NCBI GenBank assembly: GCA_964429695.1
Contig: CAYSCS010000096.1
Span: forward strand, 1-64,000
DNA: 64,000 bases
Source of the DNA: CAYSCS01 sp964429695
Lineage (GTDB): Bacteria; Acidobacteriota; Aminicenantia; Aminicenantales; Aminicenantaceae
Direction of reading: 5' to 3'
Below the pieces are notes generated by a model, which saw only the letters and a list, made by a program, of their open reading frames with translations, ran no database searches and had not been told where the DNA came from. Below are positions 18,173 to 27,070 of the stretch, in pieces. Position numbers and translations under genes: made by a program. Numbering within the stretch: position 1 is the first letter of the stretch; each line of letters starts with the position of its first letter.

Positions 18173-19336
18173 ATGAGAATAATCCTTTTTACTGGAAAAG
18201 GTGGCGTTGGCAAGACAACCCTTGCTGCCTCTACGGCTCTTCTTTCGGCGCAGAAAGGACACAAAACTCTCGTTATTTCCACTGATGCTGCCCATAGCCT
18301 CTCGGACTCCTTCGAGACTTTTCTCCTTAATGAGCCTACCGAAATCTTCCCCAATCTATTCGGTCAGGAGGTTAATACCCTCGAGCAGATCGAGAAAAAA
18401 TGGGGAGAAATCAAGAATTATCTCAATCTTTTCTTCACCTCTCAGGGTATAGACGAGGTTGAAGCCGAGGAGTTGAGTGTCTTTCCCGGAATGGAGGAAT
18501 TATTTAGTTTGATGGAAATCAGAAAATACGACCGAAGTGAAGAATTCGAGGTGATTATTGTTGACTGTGCGCCAACAGGTGATACCCTAAGACTTCTGAG
18601 TGCGCCTGAAATAACCGGCTGGTATCTAAAACACATCTTCCCTATCCAAAGAACGGCTGCCAAGGCAGTGAGGCCTGTGGCGTCGAAAATCCTTCCTTTC
18701 CCCTTCCCAGAAGATAAAGTGTTTGAGGCAATGAAAAATTTGACCACTGAACTTGCAGAGATGAAGGAAATCCTCGAAGACCCCCAAAAGACATCAATTC
18801 GGCTTGTGGTTAACGCAGAGAAGATGGTCATCAAAGAAGCCCAGAGAGCCTTCACTTTCTTCAACCTCTTTGGATATTCGGTGGATGCAGTGATTGTAAA
18901 CAAGATAATTCCTGAAGAAGTTGAGGATGACTATTTCAAGAAGTGGAAATCTCTCCAGAAGGTATATCTGGAGATGATAGAAGAATGTTTTTCTCCTCTT
19001 AAGATTTTTACTGCTAAGCTCTTCAAGAGTGAAATCGTAGGCAAGAGTCTTCTTCAGAGGTTGGCAAGTAAAGTCTATGGTGAAGAAGACCCAACTCAAA
19101 TTTTTTATGCCAAAAAGCCACTTACAATTGAAAAAGTAAACGGGGGTTTTGACCTTTCACTTAATCTTCCCTTTGTTGAAAAGAAAGCTCTCGAGCTTTT
19201 TCAAAAAGGTGAAGAACTGCTAATCAAGGCTGGTCCGTACAAAAGGAACATCCTTCTCCCTCAATCTCTCCTCAATTATAAAGTCAAAGGGGCTAAATTT
19301 GAGGAAGAAAAACTGAAAATACACTTCCGCCAATAA
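18173..19336 (+). CDS. ArsA/Get3-family ATPase
   Basis: This is a soluble P-loop ATPase of the arsenite-pump/GET3 family, with a single ATPase half of 387 residues. The deviant Walker A GKGGVGKTT (about residues 8-16) contains the signature lysine. The switch I DAAHSLSD and the DCAPTGDTLRLL block are also present. The C-terminal about 80 residues form a beta-rich tail, like the HSP20-like domain of bacterial ArsA proteins. No ArsB pump, arsenite regulator or reductase is nearby, which argues against arsenic resistance. The context is inositol-lipid synthesis. A membrane-protein-targeting role is possible but unproven. Leader is short and lacks a clear ribosome-binding site. Confidence 0.9.
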   Translation: MRIILFTGKGGVGKTTLAASTALLSAQKGHKTLVISTDAAHSLSDSFETFLLNEPTEIFPNLFGQEVNTLEQIEKKWGEIKNYLNLFFTSQGIDEVEAEELSVFPGMEELFSLMEIRKYDRSEEFEVIIVDCAPTGDTLRLLSAPEITGWYLKHIFPIQRTAAKAVRPVASKILPFPFPEDKVFEAMKNLTTELAEMKEILEDPQKTSIRLVVNAEKMVIKEAQRAFTFFNLFGYSVDAVIVNKIIPEEVEDDYFKKWKSLQKVYLEMIEECFSPLKIFTAKLFKSEIVGKSLLQRLASKVYGEEDPTQIFYAKKPLTIEKVNGGFDLSLNLPFVEKKALELFQKGEELLIKAGPYKRNILLPQSLLNYKVKGAKFEEEKLKIHFRQ

Positions 19337-19384
19337 AAACTTTAAGGAGGCATGGCTTCCTTTCTTTATCAGGAAGGTGAAATT

Positions 19385-19594
19385 ATGAACGAAACAAGAA
19401 CAAAAGAAATAAGAATCCTCGTACCTGAAGAGTTATTTTCCCTTATTTTCCCTGGAGAAACATTGACACACCTTCTGAACGCAAGAAAAGAAATGCTCCT
19501 TGCCCTTCGTTCTTTGATCGATGCCAAGATCGAGGCAATTGAAAAGAAGCAGATGAAAAAAACAGGACCGAGCAAAAAAATTAAGATTGAGTAA
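19385..19594 (+). CDS. Small conserved-looking protein next to the ArsA-type ATPase
   Basis: This is a roughly 69-residue protein I do not recognise. It begins with a charged stretch and a beta-like RILVPEELF. A predicted amphipathic helix (about residues 25-48) and a lysine-rich tail follow. There is no signal peptide or transmembrane helix. I prefer ATG 19385, with GGAAGGTG at good spacing. An upstream ATG at 19352 lies only one base after AAGGAGG, which is too close. Only 48 bases separate it from the ATPase gene, so it is probably in the same transcript. It may be a partner or adaptor of the ATPase (inference). Confidence 0.6.
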   Translation: MNETRTKEIRILVPEELFSLIFPGETLTHLLNARKEMLLALRSLIDAKIEAIEKKQMKKTGPSKKIKIE

Positions 19595-19714
19595 AGGGAA
19601 GCTTACCTAAAAGAAGAGGAGGATTGATTTCAAGGACAAAACCAAGGATGGTCTCCAGGCGCTTTGACTTAATCTTTAATTTAATATTAGAGTGAAGGAT
19701 ATTTTAAGCGGAAA

Positions 19715-20344
19715 ATGAGTTCTAAATCCTGGGAAGGGGTAAGAATTCTCCCTAAAAAACTCATTTTTTTCTCAGCCAGCTTTTTCACCAAGCTCGCCTC
19801 TCTTTTCATCTCCCTCAAGATAAAGCCCAATGCCATAAGCTTGATGGCGCTTATTACAGGTATTGGGGCGGGGTTTCTTTTCTACTTCAAAGAACCGCTG
19901 GGGGCTGGAGTCCTAATAGCTTTTTGTGGAGTTCTCGATATTATGGATGGTAAGGTTGCCCTAATGACCAAGAAACAAAGCCTTTTTGGTGCCTGGTTTG
20001 ATTCCACCCTCGATAGATATTCGGAATTTTTTATCTATCTTGGACTTGGGCTTTATTTCTGGAATAGCTGGACATTGTGGCTTGTATTCTGTGCTTTTCT
20101 CGGTTCAACCATGGTTAGTTATACCCGCGCTAGAGCAGAGGGGCTGGGGATTGAATGCAGGATTGGAGTTATGCAGCGGGCAGAAAGAATCATCCTTCTT
20201 TCCTTTGGCTCTATCCTAGGAGGAGCACTCAAGATATTCAACCCTGTGATGACTGCGGTGCTGGCGGCTATTGCCTTCTTTTCCAATCTAACAGCCATTC
20301 AGAGAATTTTTTATATAAAAAAAATAGAAAAAATCAAAAAATAA
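19715..20344 (+). CDS. CDP-alcohol phosphatidyltransferase (putative phosphatidylinositol-phosphate-type synthase)
   Basis: This 209-residue inner-membrane enzyme has about six hydrophobic segments and joins a CDP-activated lipid to an alcohol headgroup. The family active-site motif appears as DIMDGKVAL followed by GAWFDSTLD, so all four metal-binding Asp residues are present. The usual DGxxAR reads DGKVAL, an Arg-to-Leu change in a conserved position. Being downstream of inositol-phosphate synthase suggests inositol phosphate as acceptor, but a different alcohol cannot be excluded. A weak promoter-like TTGACT/TATTAG pair lies at 19664-19690. No strong Shine-Dalgarno sequence. Confidence 0.87.
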   Translation: MSSKSWEGVRILPKKLIFFSASFFTKLASLFISLKIKPNAISLMALITGIGAGFLFYFKEPLGAGVLIAFCGVLDIMDGKVALMTKKQSLFGAWFDSTLDRYSEFFIYLGLGLYFWNSWTLWLVFCAFLGSTMVSYTRARAEGLGIECRIGVMQRAERIILLSFGSILGGALKIFNPVMTAVLAAIAFFSNLTAIQRIFYIKKIEKIKK

Positions 20345-20411
20345 AAGGGAAAAAGAAAAATCCCATTAAAGATATCTTTCTTTATCTTTATTCCAAAATA
20401 AAGAATAGGTA

Positions 20412-23240
20412 ATGAACATGAGGAATGAAAAAATAAAAAAGACTTCTTTCATCTTGCTCCTCATCTTCTTCTTAACTCTACCAGCCTTTACCATAGAGAC
20501 TGGTGAGATACAGGGAAAGGTAGTCGATGAAACTGGGGAGGGTCTTGAAGGGGTAGAAATTATCGCCACAAGCCCTAGTCTTCAAGGACAACGGGTAACC
20601 TTCTCTTCCAAAAATGGTGATTTTTATTTCCCTCTTCTTCCGGTAGGTTCCTATAGCATCAGCTTCAAGGCTGAGGGCTTTGCTTCTCACGTAGAAGAGG
20701 AAGTGATTATTCGTTTGGGGAAGGTGACTCACTTAAAGGTGACCATGAAACTCTCAGCAATCAAGGAAGAGATTGAGGTGGTAGCAGAGTCTCCCCTTAT
20801 AGATAAAACCTCAATCGACACCAGCTTCCACATGACTAGCGCTGATTTAGAAAGGCTCCCTTCTCAAACTCGCACCGTGGTCGATCTCGTCAAATTTGCT
20901 CCCGGTGTGACAGGGGTCAGAATGAATACCCGCTATGGAATTGCTACCGAAGGTCAGCCCAGCTTTCGGGGGGAGGGCGAGGAGGGTAATAATTGGATTA
21001 TCGATGGACTCACGGTAAGCGGAGTTCGTCTTAGGAACTCAGGAATGAAAATAAATTTTGATGCGATTGAAGAAATTCAAATCATCTCTGACCCCTTCAG
21101 CCCTGAATTCGGTTCAGCCTATGGGGGGATAATCAACATGGTCACAAGAGGCGGAAGCAATGAGTGGAAAGGAGAGTTTTCCTTAATTTTCCAAGACAAA
21201 AGACTCCAGGCCTCACGGCAGGAACAACTTTCTGTGGTGAGCGAACCAGAGTACTTCTCCAGTTCTGATTTCTACTTTAACCTTGGCGGACCGCTCCTGA
21301 AGGACAAATTGTGGGCCTTCATCTCCAACAACCTCTACACTGATAGAGAAGAAACAAGAGAGAGCACCTTTGATTATCTCTTTGTGCCGGGGGGAGAAAA
21401 AACCACAAGGAGCGACAATTTTTTTGCTAAAATTAGTTACGCCCTCAACAACCACCATAATCTCTCCCTTACCTCTATGTTCCATAAGTCCTTCGGCCAT
21501 AAAGGAGGAACAGGAATCCCGGATTTATACGAAAAGAAAAATTTTCTGGATATTGTCACCAGAATAAACTACAAGGGGATCATCGATTCCTCTACTTTCA
21601 TCGAAGCTGGCTTAGGACATGTAAGCAGAGATTCTCTCCTTGAGCCTCTTGACAAAGACTTAGGCCCTGCGCAGTACTACATCGAAGATCTGGCTCGAAA
21701 CATTCACAATTCCTACGGAAATGTCACTGATAAACAAAATAGATTAGATTTCTCATTCAAATTCACGAAACATGTAGAAACAGAAAACCTAGGCAGGCAT
21801 GAATACAACCTTGGTTTCGAATATTATTCTGTTTCCTCAGAATTCAGGGTTGATTTTGCGGGAAAGGATGAAGACATATTTCCTGCGAACGGCTTCGATG
21901 CGGGCACTAAATATTATTTCGACACCTGGAAAGAAGGAAGAGGCACGCCTACCTTTTTCTATGAATATGGAGTGCTGAACTTCATAAATTCCTCGCGAGG
22001 AATAGGAATCTATTTCAAAGATAAAATTTCCTGGGGAAGATTTACCCTCATGGCGGGGTTCCGGAGCCAGACACAACTCTGTCTTGACGATAAAAAAGAA
22101 AAGCTCTGGTCGTGGAATCTCACTGATTTTTTTTCTCCCCGCCTCTCTTTAACCTTTGACCTCACAGGAAATGGAAAAAACGTCCTCAAACTTGGCTGGG
22201 GAAGATTCTCTGACCTTATCACCACCATGCCCTTGGGGCTTTTCAATTCAGGCGCTGGACTAACTTTTCGCACCTATACCTGGAAGGGGCCAGCCAACCC
22301 TACACAAACTGAAATTCATGATCCCTCAAACTGGCAATTTAAAAACGAACAAAAAGCCCAGGCATTTGAAGTGGCAGAGGGGTTAAAACCAAATTTCCTC
22401 ACCCGTTATCTTGTGGAATTTGACAAACAAATTGCAAAGGACTGGGTCATCAAAGCTCGCTATGTTGGAGCTCGGGCAAGAAGACTCCTTGAAGTTCTTT
22501 TTATCTTCGACCCTCACACACTTTACAAGTTTCTTTATGATAATTTTGAACATAAAAGAAGAGACTATCACGGTTTTGAGATGGAACTCAACGGAAGGGT
22601 AGGTGAAAAATTATATTTAAACGCCTCCTACTCTTATTCCTCTGCCAAGGGGACAAATCCCGGTCAGACTGAGACGGGTTCCTGGTCCCAGGAAGAAGGA
22701 AGCACCAACTACATTGGACTTTTTGGAAATCACATCAAGGTCCCTGACCTTCCAGAATTGAAGAATTTAAAGGAAATAATCGATAGAGAGCTCGGTGGGC
22801 TAGGAGGAAGAGGGATCGGCGATGAAGGCTGGTATGGAAAACTCCCCTATTCAATAGATCACAACTTGAAGCTCAATTCAACATATTTAGCCCCCTATGG
22901 ATTTATATTTTCCTCTGCATTTGAATGGATTTCTGGCTATTACTGGGAGAAGTTAGGGTATGTTCCCTTCTTCGGCGGCTATTATTCTTTCCCTGAAGGA
23001 AGGGGTTCAAGAAAGACACCTGCCCATTTTTATCTTGATCTCGGGTTAGAAAAGGAGCTTTTCCTTCGAGCCCTCGGTCTTCCAGAAGCGATGAAACTTT
23101 GTCTCCGCATAGACATCTTTAATTTCCTGAACTCTCAAAAGCCAATCTCTTTTGTAAAAGAAGACATTCCTATTTTTGGAGCAATCTGGGGAAGGCAACA
23201 ACCAAGACAAGCACGGCTGATGTTCAAGCTCAGGTGGTGA
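20412..23240 (+). CDS. TonB-dependent receptor with N-terminal carboxypeptidase-regulatory-like domain
   Basis: This 942-residue outer-membrane receptor has a signal peptide (about residues 1-28). A carboxypeptidase D regulatory-like beta-sandwich follows (about 32-108; GEIQGKVVDETGEGLEGVEI). The plug (about 120-230) contains RTVVDLVKFAPGVTG and SFRGEGEEGNNWIIDG. A long beta-barrel ends in an aromatic Trp. This plug style is typical of large receptor families in Acidobacteriota and Bacteroidota. It should take up or bind a large substrate using TonB energy. No TonB/ExbBD or partner hydrolase is adjacent. It lies 68 bp after the phosphatidyltransferase and may be co-transcribed. Ligand unknown. 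Confidence 0.93.
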   Translation: MNMRNEKIKKTSFILLLIFFLTLPAFTIETGEIQGKVVDETGEGLEGVEIIATSPSLQGQRVTFSSKNGDFYFPLLPVGSYSISFKAEGFASHVEEEVIIRLGKVTHLKVTMKLSAIKEEIEVVAESPLIDKTSIDTSFHMTSADLERLPSQTRTVVDLVKFAPGVTGVRMNTRYGIATEGQPSFRGEGEEGNNWIIDGLTVSGVRLRNSGMKINFDAIEEIQIISDPFSPEFGSAYGGIINMVTRGGSNEWKGEFSLIFQDKRLQASRQEQLSVVSEPEYFSSSDFYFNLGGPLLKDKLWAFISNNLYTDREETRESTFDYLFVPGGEKTTRSDNFFAKISYALNNHHNLSLTSMFHKSFGHKGGTGIPDLYEKKNFLDIVTRINYKGIIDSSTFIEAGLGHVSRDSLLEPLDKDLGPAQYYIEDLARNIHNSYGNVTDKQNRLDFSFKFTKHVETENLGRHEYNLGFEYYSVSSEFRVDFAGKDEDIFPANGFDAGTKYYFDTWKEGRGTPTFFYEYGVLNFINSSRGIGIYFKDKISWGRFTLMAGFRSQTQLCLDDKKEKLWSWNLTDFFSPRLSLTFDLTGNGKNVLKLGWGRFSDLITTMPLGLFNSGAGLTFRTYTWKGPANPTQTEIHDPSNWQFKNEQKAQAFEVAEGLKPNFLTRYLVEFDKQIAKDWVIKARYVGARARRLLEVLFIFDPHTLYKFLYDNFEHKRRDYHGFEMELNGRVGEKLYLNASYSYSSAKGTNPGQTETGSWSQEEGSTNYIGLFGNHIKVPDLPELKNLKEIIDRELGGLGGRGIGDEGWYGKLPYSIDHNLKLNSTYLAPYGFIFSSAFEWISGYYWEKLGYVPFFGGYYSFPEGRGSRKTPAHFYLDLGLEKELFLRALGLPEAMKLCLRIDIFNFLNSQKPISFVKEDIPIFGAIWGRQQPRQARLMFKLRW

Positions 23241-23267
23241 TTCAAACGAGGGCTTTTCGAGAATCAA

Positions 23268-25097
23268 TCACTCAACTGTAACACTCTTAGCTAGGTTACG
23301 GGGTTGGTCAATATCTACACCTTTATGGGAAGCAATGTGGTAGGCGAAAAGCTGAAGAGGAAGAACAGTGAGAAAAGGAGAAAAAAGAGGGTTTGAAGAA
23401 GGGACACGAATAACCTTGTCTACTCTTTCCTTAATTTCTTCATCTTCTTCATAAGCCACTGCCACTATGTAGCCAACTCTTGATTTTATCTCCGCAATAT
23501 TATTCAACATTTTTTCATATACTCTATCTCGAGGTATGATGACCATGGTAGGCATCTTCTCATCGATGAGGGCAATCGGCCCATGTTTCATTTCACCACC
23601 AGGGTATCCCTCGGCATGGATATAGGATATTTCCTTCAGTTTTAAGGCTCCTTCAAGGGCTACAGGATAGCTTATCCACCGCCCGAGATAAAGAAAATGA
23701 GAAAAAGAGACGAAGCCTAAAGCAAGCTCCTCGATTGACTTTGAAGCACTAAGAATTTTTTCCATTTTATAGGGAATACGCTGAAGGTCCTGAATGAGCT
23801 CTAACACCTTTGGCGACTCAATTTCATTCCGGAGGTTAGCAAGAAAGAGCGCTAAAAGAGCAAGCGCAGTCAATTGCGCAGAGAAAGTTTTGGTGGCAGC
23901 CACTCCTATTTCAGGGCCGGCGTGAGTGTATAACACTCCATGAGACTCTCGAGCAAGGGCAGAATTTACTACATTGGTAATGGCCAGAGATAGAGTATCA
24001 TTCTCCTTTGCTACCCGAAGTGCCCCAAGAGAATCGGCTGTCTCTCCAGATTGGGAGACAACGATTATCATCTTGTCTTTTTCACAGAGATGGTCACGAT
24101 AGCGGTATTCCGATGCAAATTCAATCTCCACAGGAATTCTAGAGAGGTTCTCAATCAGGTATCTTCCCACAAGACCTGCGTGATAAGAAGTTCCGCAAGC
24201 GACGATTACGATTCTTTGGATTTTCTTCAATACCTCACAAGGAAAACCAATTTCGTCTAAACAAATCTTCCCCTTCTCGAGAGAAATCCTTCCCTGAAGA
24301 GTGTCTCTCACAACTTGAGGCTGTTCGAATATCTCCTTGAGCATGAAATGTTTAAACCCTCTCTTTTCGATCATGAGGGGAGTCCAGGAGATCTTTTCTT
24401 CCTTCTTTTCTAAGGGTTTGCCTTCAAAATTTCTGAACCTCAAATCCCCTGGCCTAACAACCACCATCTCCCTATCCTCGAGAAACACGACTCTTCGGGT
24501 ATGGCTGAGGAGGGGGTTGATATCAGAAGAGAGAAAAAATTCTCCTTCCCCAATCCCAACTACAAGAGGAGGCCCAACCTTTGCGGCCACAATCTTTCCC
24601 TCATCCAAAATTGAGGCAACAGCGATGGCAAAAGCTCCTTCAAGCTCTTTCAATGCCTGCGCCGTAGCCTCTTCAAGAGAAGAGCGAAAGTGTTTTTCGA
24701 TGAGGTGAGCGATGACTTCAGTGTCGGTTTCGGTCTTGAATTCATGCCCTTCTCTTTTTAGCTTCTCCTTTAGAGAAAGATAATTCTCAATTATTCCATT
24801 ATGAACGACGACCAAACTCCCCTTACAATCCCGATGAGGATGGGCATTCTCTTCACTGGGGCGACCATGAGTGGCCCATCGCGTATGGGCCAGGCCATAG
24901 CTTCCCTTTAAAGGGTCCTTCCTTAAGCTTTCCTCCAGGCTCCTTATCTTCCCTTTGACTCTCCTTAACTTGATTTGTCCCTCATCTACGACGGCTATGC
25001 CTGCAGAATCATACCCTCGGTATTCGAGCTTCTTTAATCCTTCTATTAAGATACTGACTGCATCTTGAGGGCCAATGTAGGCAATGATGCCACACAT
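23268..25097 (-). CDS. glmS: Glutamine-fructose-6-phosphate aminotransferase (isomerizing)
   Basis: This enzyme makes glucosamine 6-phosphate from fructose 6-phosphate and glutamine, the entry to peptidoglycan and LPS precursors. The start is ATG 25097, which places the nucleophile at Cys2 (MCGIIAYIG). Upstream in-frame starts would bury it. The glutaminase domain has LAHTRWATHG and VHNGIIENY. Two SIS domains follow (GTSYHAG, VSQSGETADS), and the C-terminal end DQPRNLAKSVTVE is canonical. The ATG overlaps the glmU stop as TAATG, so translation is coupled. No glmS ribozyme leader is possible in this arrangement. Confidence 0.97.
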   Translation of the reverse strand: MCGIIAYIGPQDAVSILIEGLKKLEYRGYDSAGIAVVDEGQIKLRRVKGKIRSLEESLRKDPLKGSYGLAHTRWATHGRPSEENAHPHRDCKGSLVVVHNGIIENYLSLKEKLKREGHEFKTETDTEVIAHLIEKHFRSSLEEATAQALKELEGAFAIAVASILDEGKIVAAKVGPPLVVGIGEGEFFLSSDINPLLSHTRRVVFLEDREMVVVRPGDLRFRNFEGKPLEKKEEKISWTPLMIEKRGFKHFMLKEIFEQPQVVRDTLQGRISLEKGKICLDEIGFPCEVLKKIQRIVIVACGTSYHAGLVGRYLIENLSRIPVEIEFASEYRYRDHLCEKDKMIIVVSQSGETADSLGALRVAKENDTLSLAITNVVNSALARESHGVLYTHAGPEIGVAATKTFSAQLTALALLALFLANLRNEIESPKVLELIQDLQRIPYKMEKILSASKSIEELALGFVSFSHFLYLGRWISYPVALEGALKLKEISYIHAEGYPGGEMKHGPIALIDEKMPTMVIIPRDRVYEKMLNNIAEIKSRVGYIVAVAYEEDEEIKERVDKVIRVPSSNPLFSPFLTVLPLQLFAYHIASHKGVDIDQPRNLAKSVTVE

Positions 25098-26482
25098 TAG
25101 GATCTCCCCTTCCTCTTTCTTTTTGCCCATCCTGGCTTTTCAATTTGTCTCGCTCGAGACACAGCAAGAGCTTCAGGGGAAACATCTTTGGTTATAGTCG
25201 AGCCTGCACCAATATAAGCATGACGACCAACCTTAACTGGAGCCACCAGTTCTGTTCCCGAACCTATGAAGGCACCTTCCTCGATTAAAGTCCTGTGTTT
25301 TCGGAGACCATCATAATTACAGGTTATTGTGCCTGCACCAATGTTGACTTCTTCTTTCACCTCGCAATCTCCAAGGTAAGAAAGATGACCAGCCTTTGAT
25401 TTTTTCCCGAAAATCGTGTTTTTCATTTCGACAAAGTTCCCCACCCTTGCTCCCTCTTTTATCAAATTATGTGGCCTCAATCGAGCAAAAGGTCCAATCT
25501 GGGCATTATCTTCGATCACACTTTTTTCGATTACAGTGGAAGTCAATATTTTAACTCTATTTCCAACTTTAGAATCCATGATATGGACAAAAGGATATAA
25601 CAGACACTCTTTTCCTATAACTGACTTTCCCTCGATGATCACAGAAGTGTGGATTGTAGTATCCCTCCCTATTTTGACATCAAGGTCAATCCAGACTGTT
25701 GAAGAATCATAAAAGGTGACCCCTTTCTCCATAAGACTCGTAATCTTTCTTTTCCGAAGAATTTCCGTTGCCTTTTCCAGGTCAAGGCGAGTATTAATCC
25801 CCATGATCTCTTCAGGGTTAGAGATTTTATAACAGCCAATTTTTCTGCCCGCTTGAGCCATGAGCCCAATCACATCCGTAAGGTAATACTCACCTTTTTT
25901 ATTATCAGGGGAAACTTGGGGAAGAGTTTGAAGAAGGTCACTTATCCTGAAGAGGTAAACTCCTGCATTCACTTCTTTTAACTTCTTTTGAGATGGAGTC
26001 GCCTCTATTTCTTCAACAACCCGGGGCTTTAAAGTCTCGTCCCAGATTATTCGACCAAAACCAGATGGCTCTTCCAACTCAGCGCTTAAAAAGGTCAAGG
26101 CATTTGCTTCTCTATGGTGCTTATTTATCAGTGAGTTCAACGTCTTGGGCTGAAGCAAGGGCATGTCTCCATTTAACACAAGAAGGGTTTTATCTGATTC
26201 CTTCTCTAAAATAGACCTGGCGCACAGCACAGCATGGGCAGTTCCCCTCTGCTCTTCCTGAACAAGAAATTCGACTCTTTGGCTTGCAAGCGAGCCGATG
26301 ACTTCTTCCTTCTGATAACCCACTACCACGTATATTCTTTCAGGCTTTAACTGGAATAAACAATCCAGCACTAGCTGGAGCATCGATTTACCAAGAAGCG
26401 GGTAAAGAACCTTAATCTTCTCTGATTTGAATCTCGTCGCTTTGCCTGCTGCCAAGACAAGGGCAATAAAGCCTTTTTTCAT
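25097..26482 (-). CDS. glmU: Bifunctional GlcNAc-1-P uridylyltransferase / GlcN-1-P acetyltransferase
   Basis: This enzyme makes UDP-GlcNAc for peptidoglycan and lipid A. The 461 residues match full-length GlmU. The N-terminal nucleotidyltransferase has LAAGKATRFKS (normally GxGTRM; Ala replaces Gly) and a conserved LNGDMPLL metal site. The C-terminal half is a left-handed beta-helix of hexapeptide repeats with the acetyltransferase signatures LGDCEVKEEVNIGAGTITCNYDG and GSGTELVAPV. It overlaps the upstream TPR gene by 4 bases and the downstream glmS by one base, making a tightly coupled TPR-glmU-glmS operon. Confidence 0.96.
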   Translation of the reverse strand: MKKGFIALVLAAGKATRFKSEKIKVLYPLLGKSMLQLVLDCLFQLKPERIYVVVGYQKEEVIGSLASQRVEFLVQEEQRGTAHAVLCARSILEKESDKTLLVLNGDMPLLQPKTLNSLINKHHREANALTFLSAELEEPSGFGRIIWDETLKPRVVEEIEATPSQKKLKEVNAGVYLFRISDLLQTLPQVSPDNKKGEYYLTDVIGLMAQAGRKIGCYKISNPEEIMGINTRLDLEKATEILRKRKITSLMEKGVTFYDSSTVWIDLDVKIGRDTTIHTSVIIEGKSVIGKECLLYPFVHIMDSKVGNRVKILTSTVIEKSVIEDNAQIGPFARLRPHNLIKEGARVGNFVEMKNTIFGKKSKAGHLSYLGDCEVKEEVNIGAGTITCNYDGLRKHRTLIEEGAFIGSGTELVAPVKVGRHAYIGAGSTITKDVSPEALAVSRARQIEKPGWAKRKRKGRS

Positions 26483-26982
26483 GCCATTCTTGTAATTAGC
26501 TTAAATTTCTTGTCTTCTCTCAGAGGTTCAAAATCTGTCTCATTTTGGGCCAGGATGCTGAAAAATTTATCTCTCTGAATCGCCTTTTTGAGAAATTCGA
26601 GGGCTTTCTCTTTATCATTCAGGAGGCAATAAGCATCTGCCATCAAATAAAGAACCTTGCCTTCCTTGGGATTCATTTCATGAGCTTTCTCTAAATATTT
26701 CAGTGCTTGGGAATAATCTCCTTGATTGATTTTATATACACCATATTCATAGTAATCATCGAATGTCTTAAGTTGAATCTTTTCAGGGCTGAGCTGATTT
26801 TTACAAATGGAAAGATAAATTTTTGCTCGGTCTACGAGCTCCTTTTCTGTGGTGTATTTCTCCAGGAAGGATTGAAGCAATTCCGCTGCACGCTCAAAAT
26901 CTCTCTTGCGGAAGGCTTTCATAGCCTGTGAATAGGCAGAAAGTAATTTTTCATAGTCATCTTTCTTAACTTTTTCATTCAC
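26479..26982 (-). CDS. TPR-repeat protein heading the glmU-glmS operon
   Basis: This 167-residue soluble, helical protein has at least three tetratricopeptide-like units. Two are clear: YSQALKYLEKAHEMNPKEGK and KEKALEFLKKAIQRD. An N-terminal AMKAFRKRDFERAAELLQSF unit is the third. No signal peptide or catalytic motif is visible. GTG start with AGGAG six bases upstream. Its stop overlaps the glmU start (ATGA-type), so it is co-translated with the UDP-GlcNAc genes. A scaffold or regulatory role in that pathway is possible from context only. Confidence 0.8.
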   Translation of the reverse strand: MNEKVKKDDYEKLLSAYSQAMKAFRKRDFERAAELLQSFLEKYTTEKELVDRAKIYLSICKNQLSPEKIQLKTFDDYYEYGVYKINQGDYSQALKYLEKAHEMNPKEGKVLYLMADAYCLLNDKEKALEFLKKAIQRDKFFSILAQNETDFEPLREDKKFKLITRMA

Positions 26983-27070
26983 CTCAAACTCCTCTTTTCA
27001 GTTGAGTTGTGGACATTCTATCTCAGAATTTCTATTTTGACAAGAAGACACCTCTTCTTCTGAGGCCGAG

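Noticed and set aside
18173..19336. Arsenic-resistance operon
   Set aside because: No arsB, acr3, arsC, arsD or arsR nearby; neighbours are lipid-headgroup genes.
23241..23267. Rho-independent terminator between the TonB receptor and glmS genes
   Set aside because: Only a discontinuous GTGATT/AATCAC pairing is present, with no GC-rich stem or T tract.
25097..25130. glmS ribozyme or longer glmS N terminus
   Set aside because: The glmS ATG overlaps the glmU stop, leaving no leader. An earlier start would bury the catalytic Cys2.
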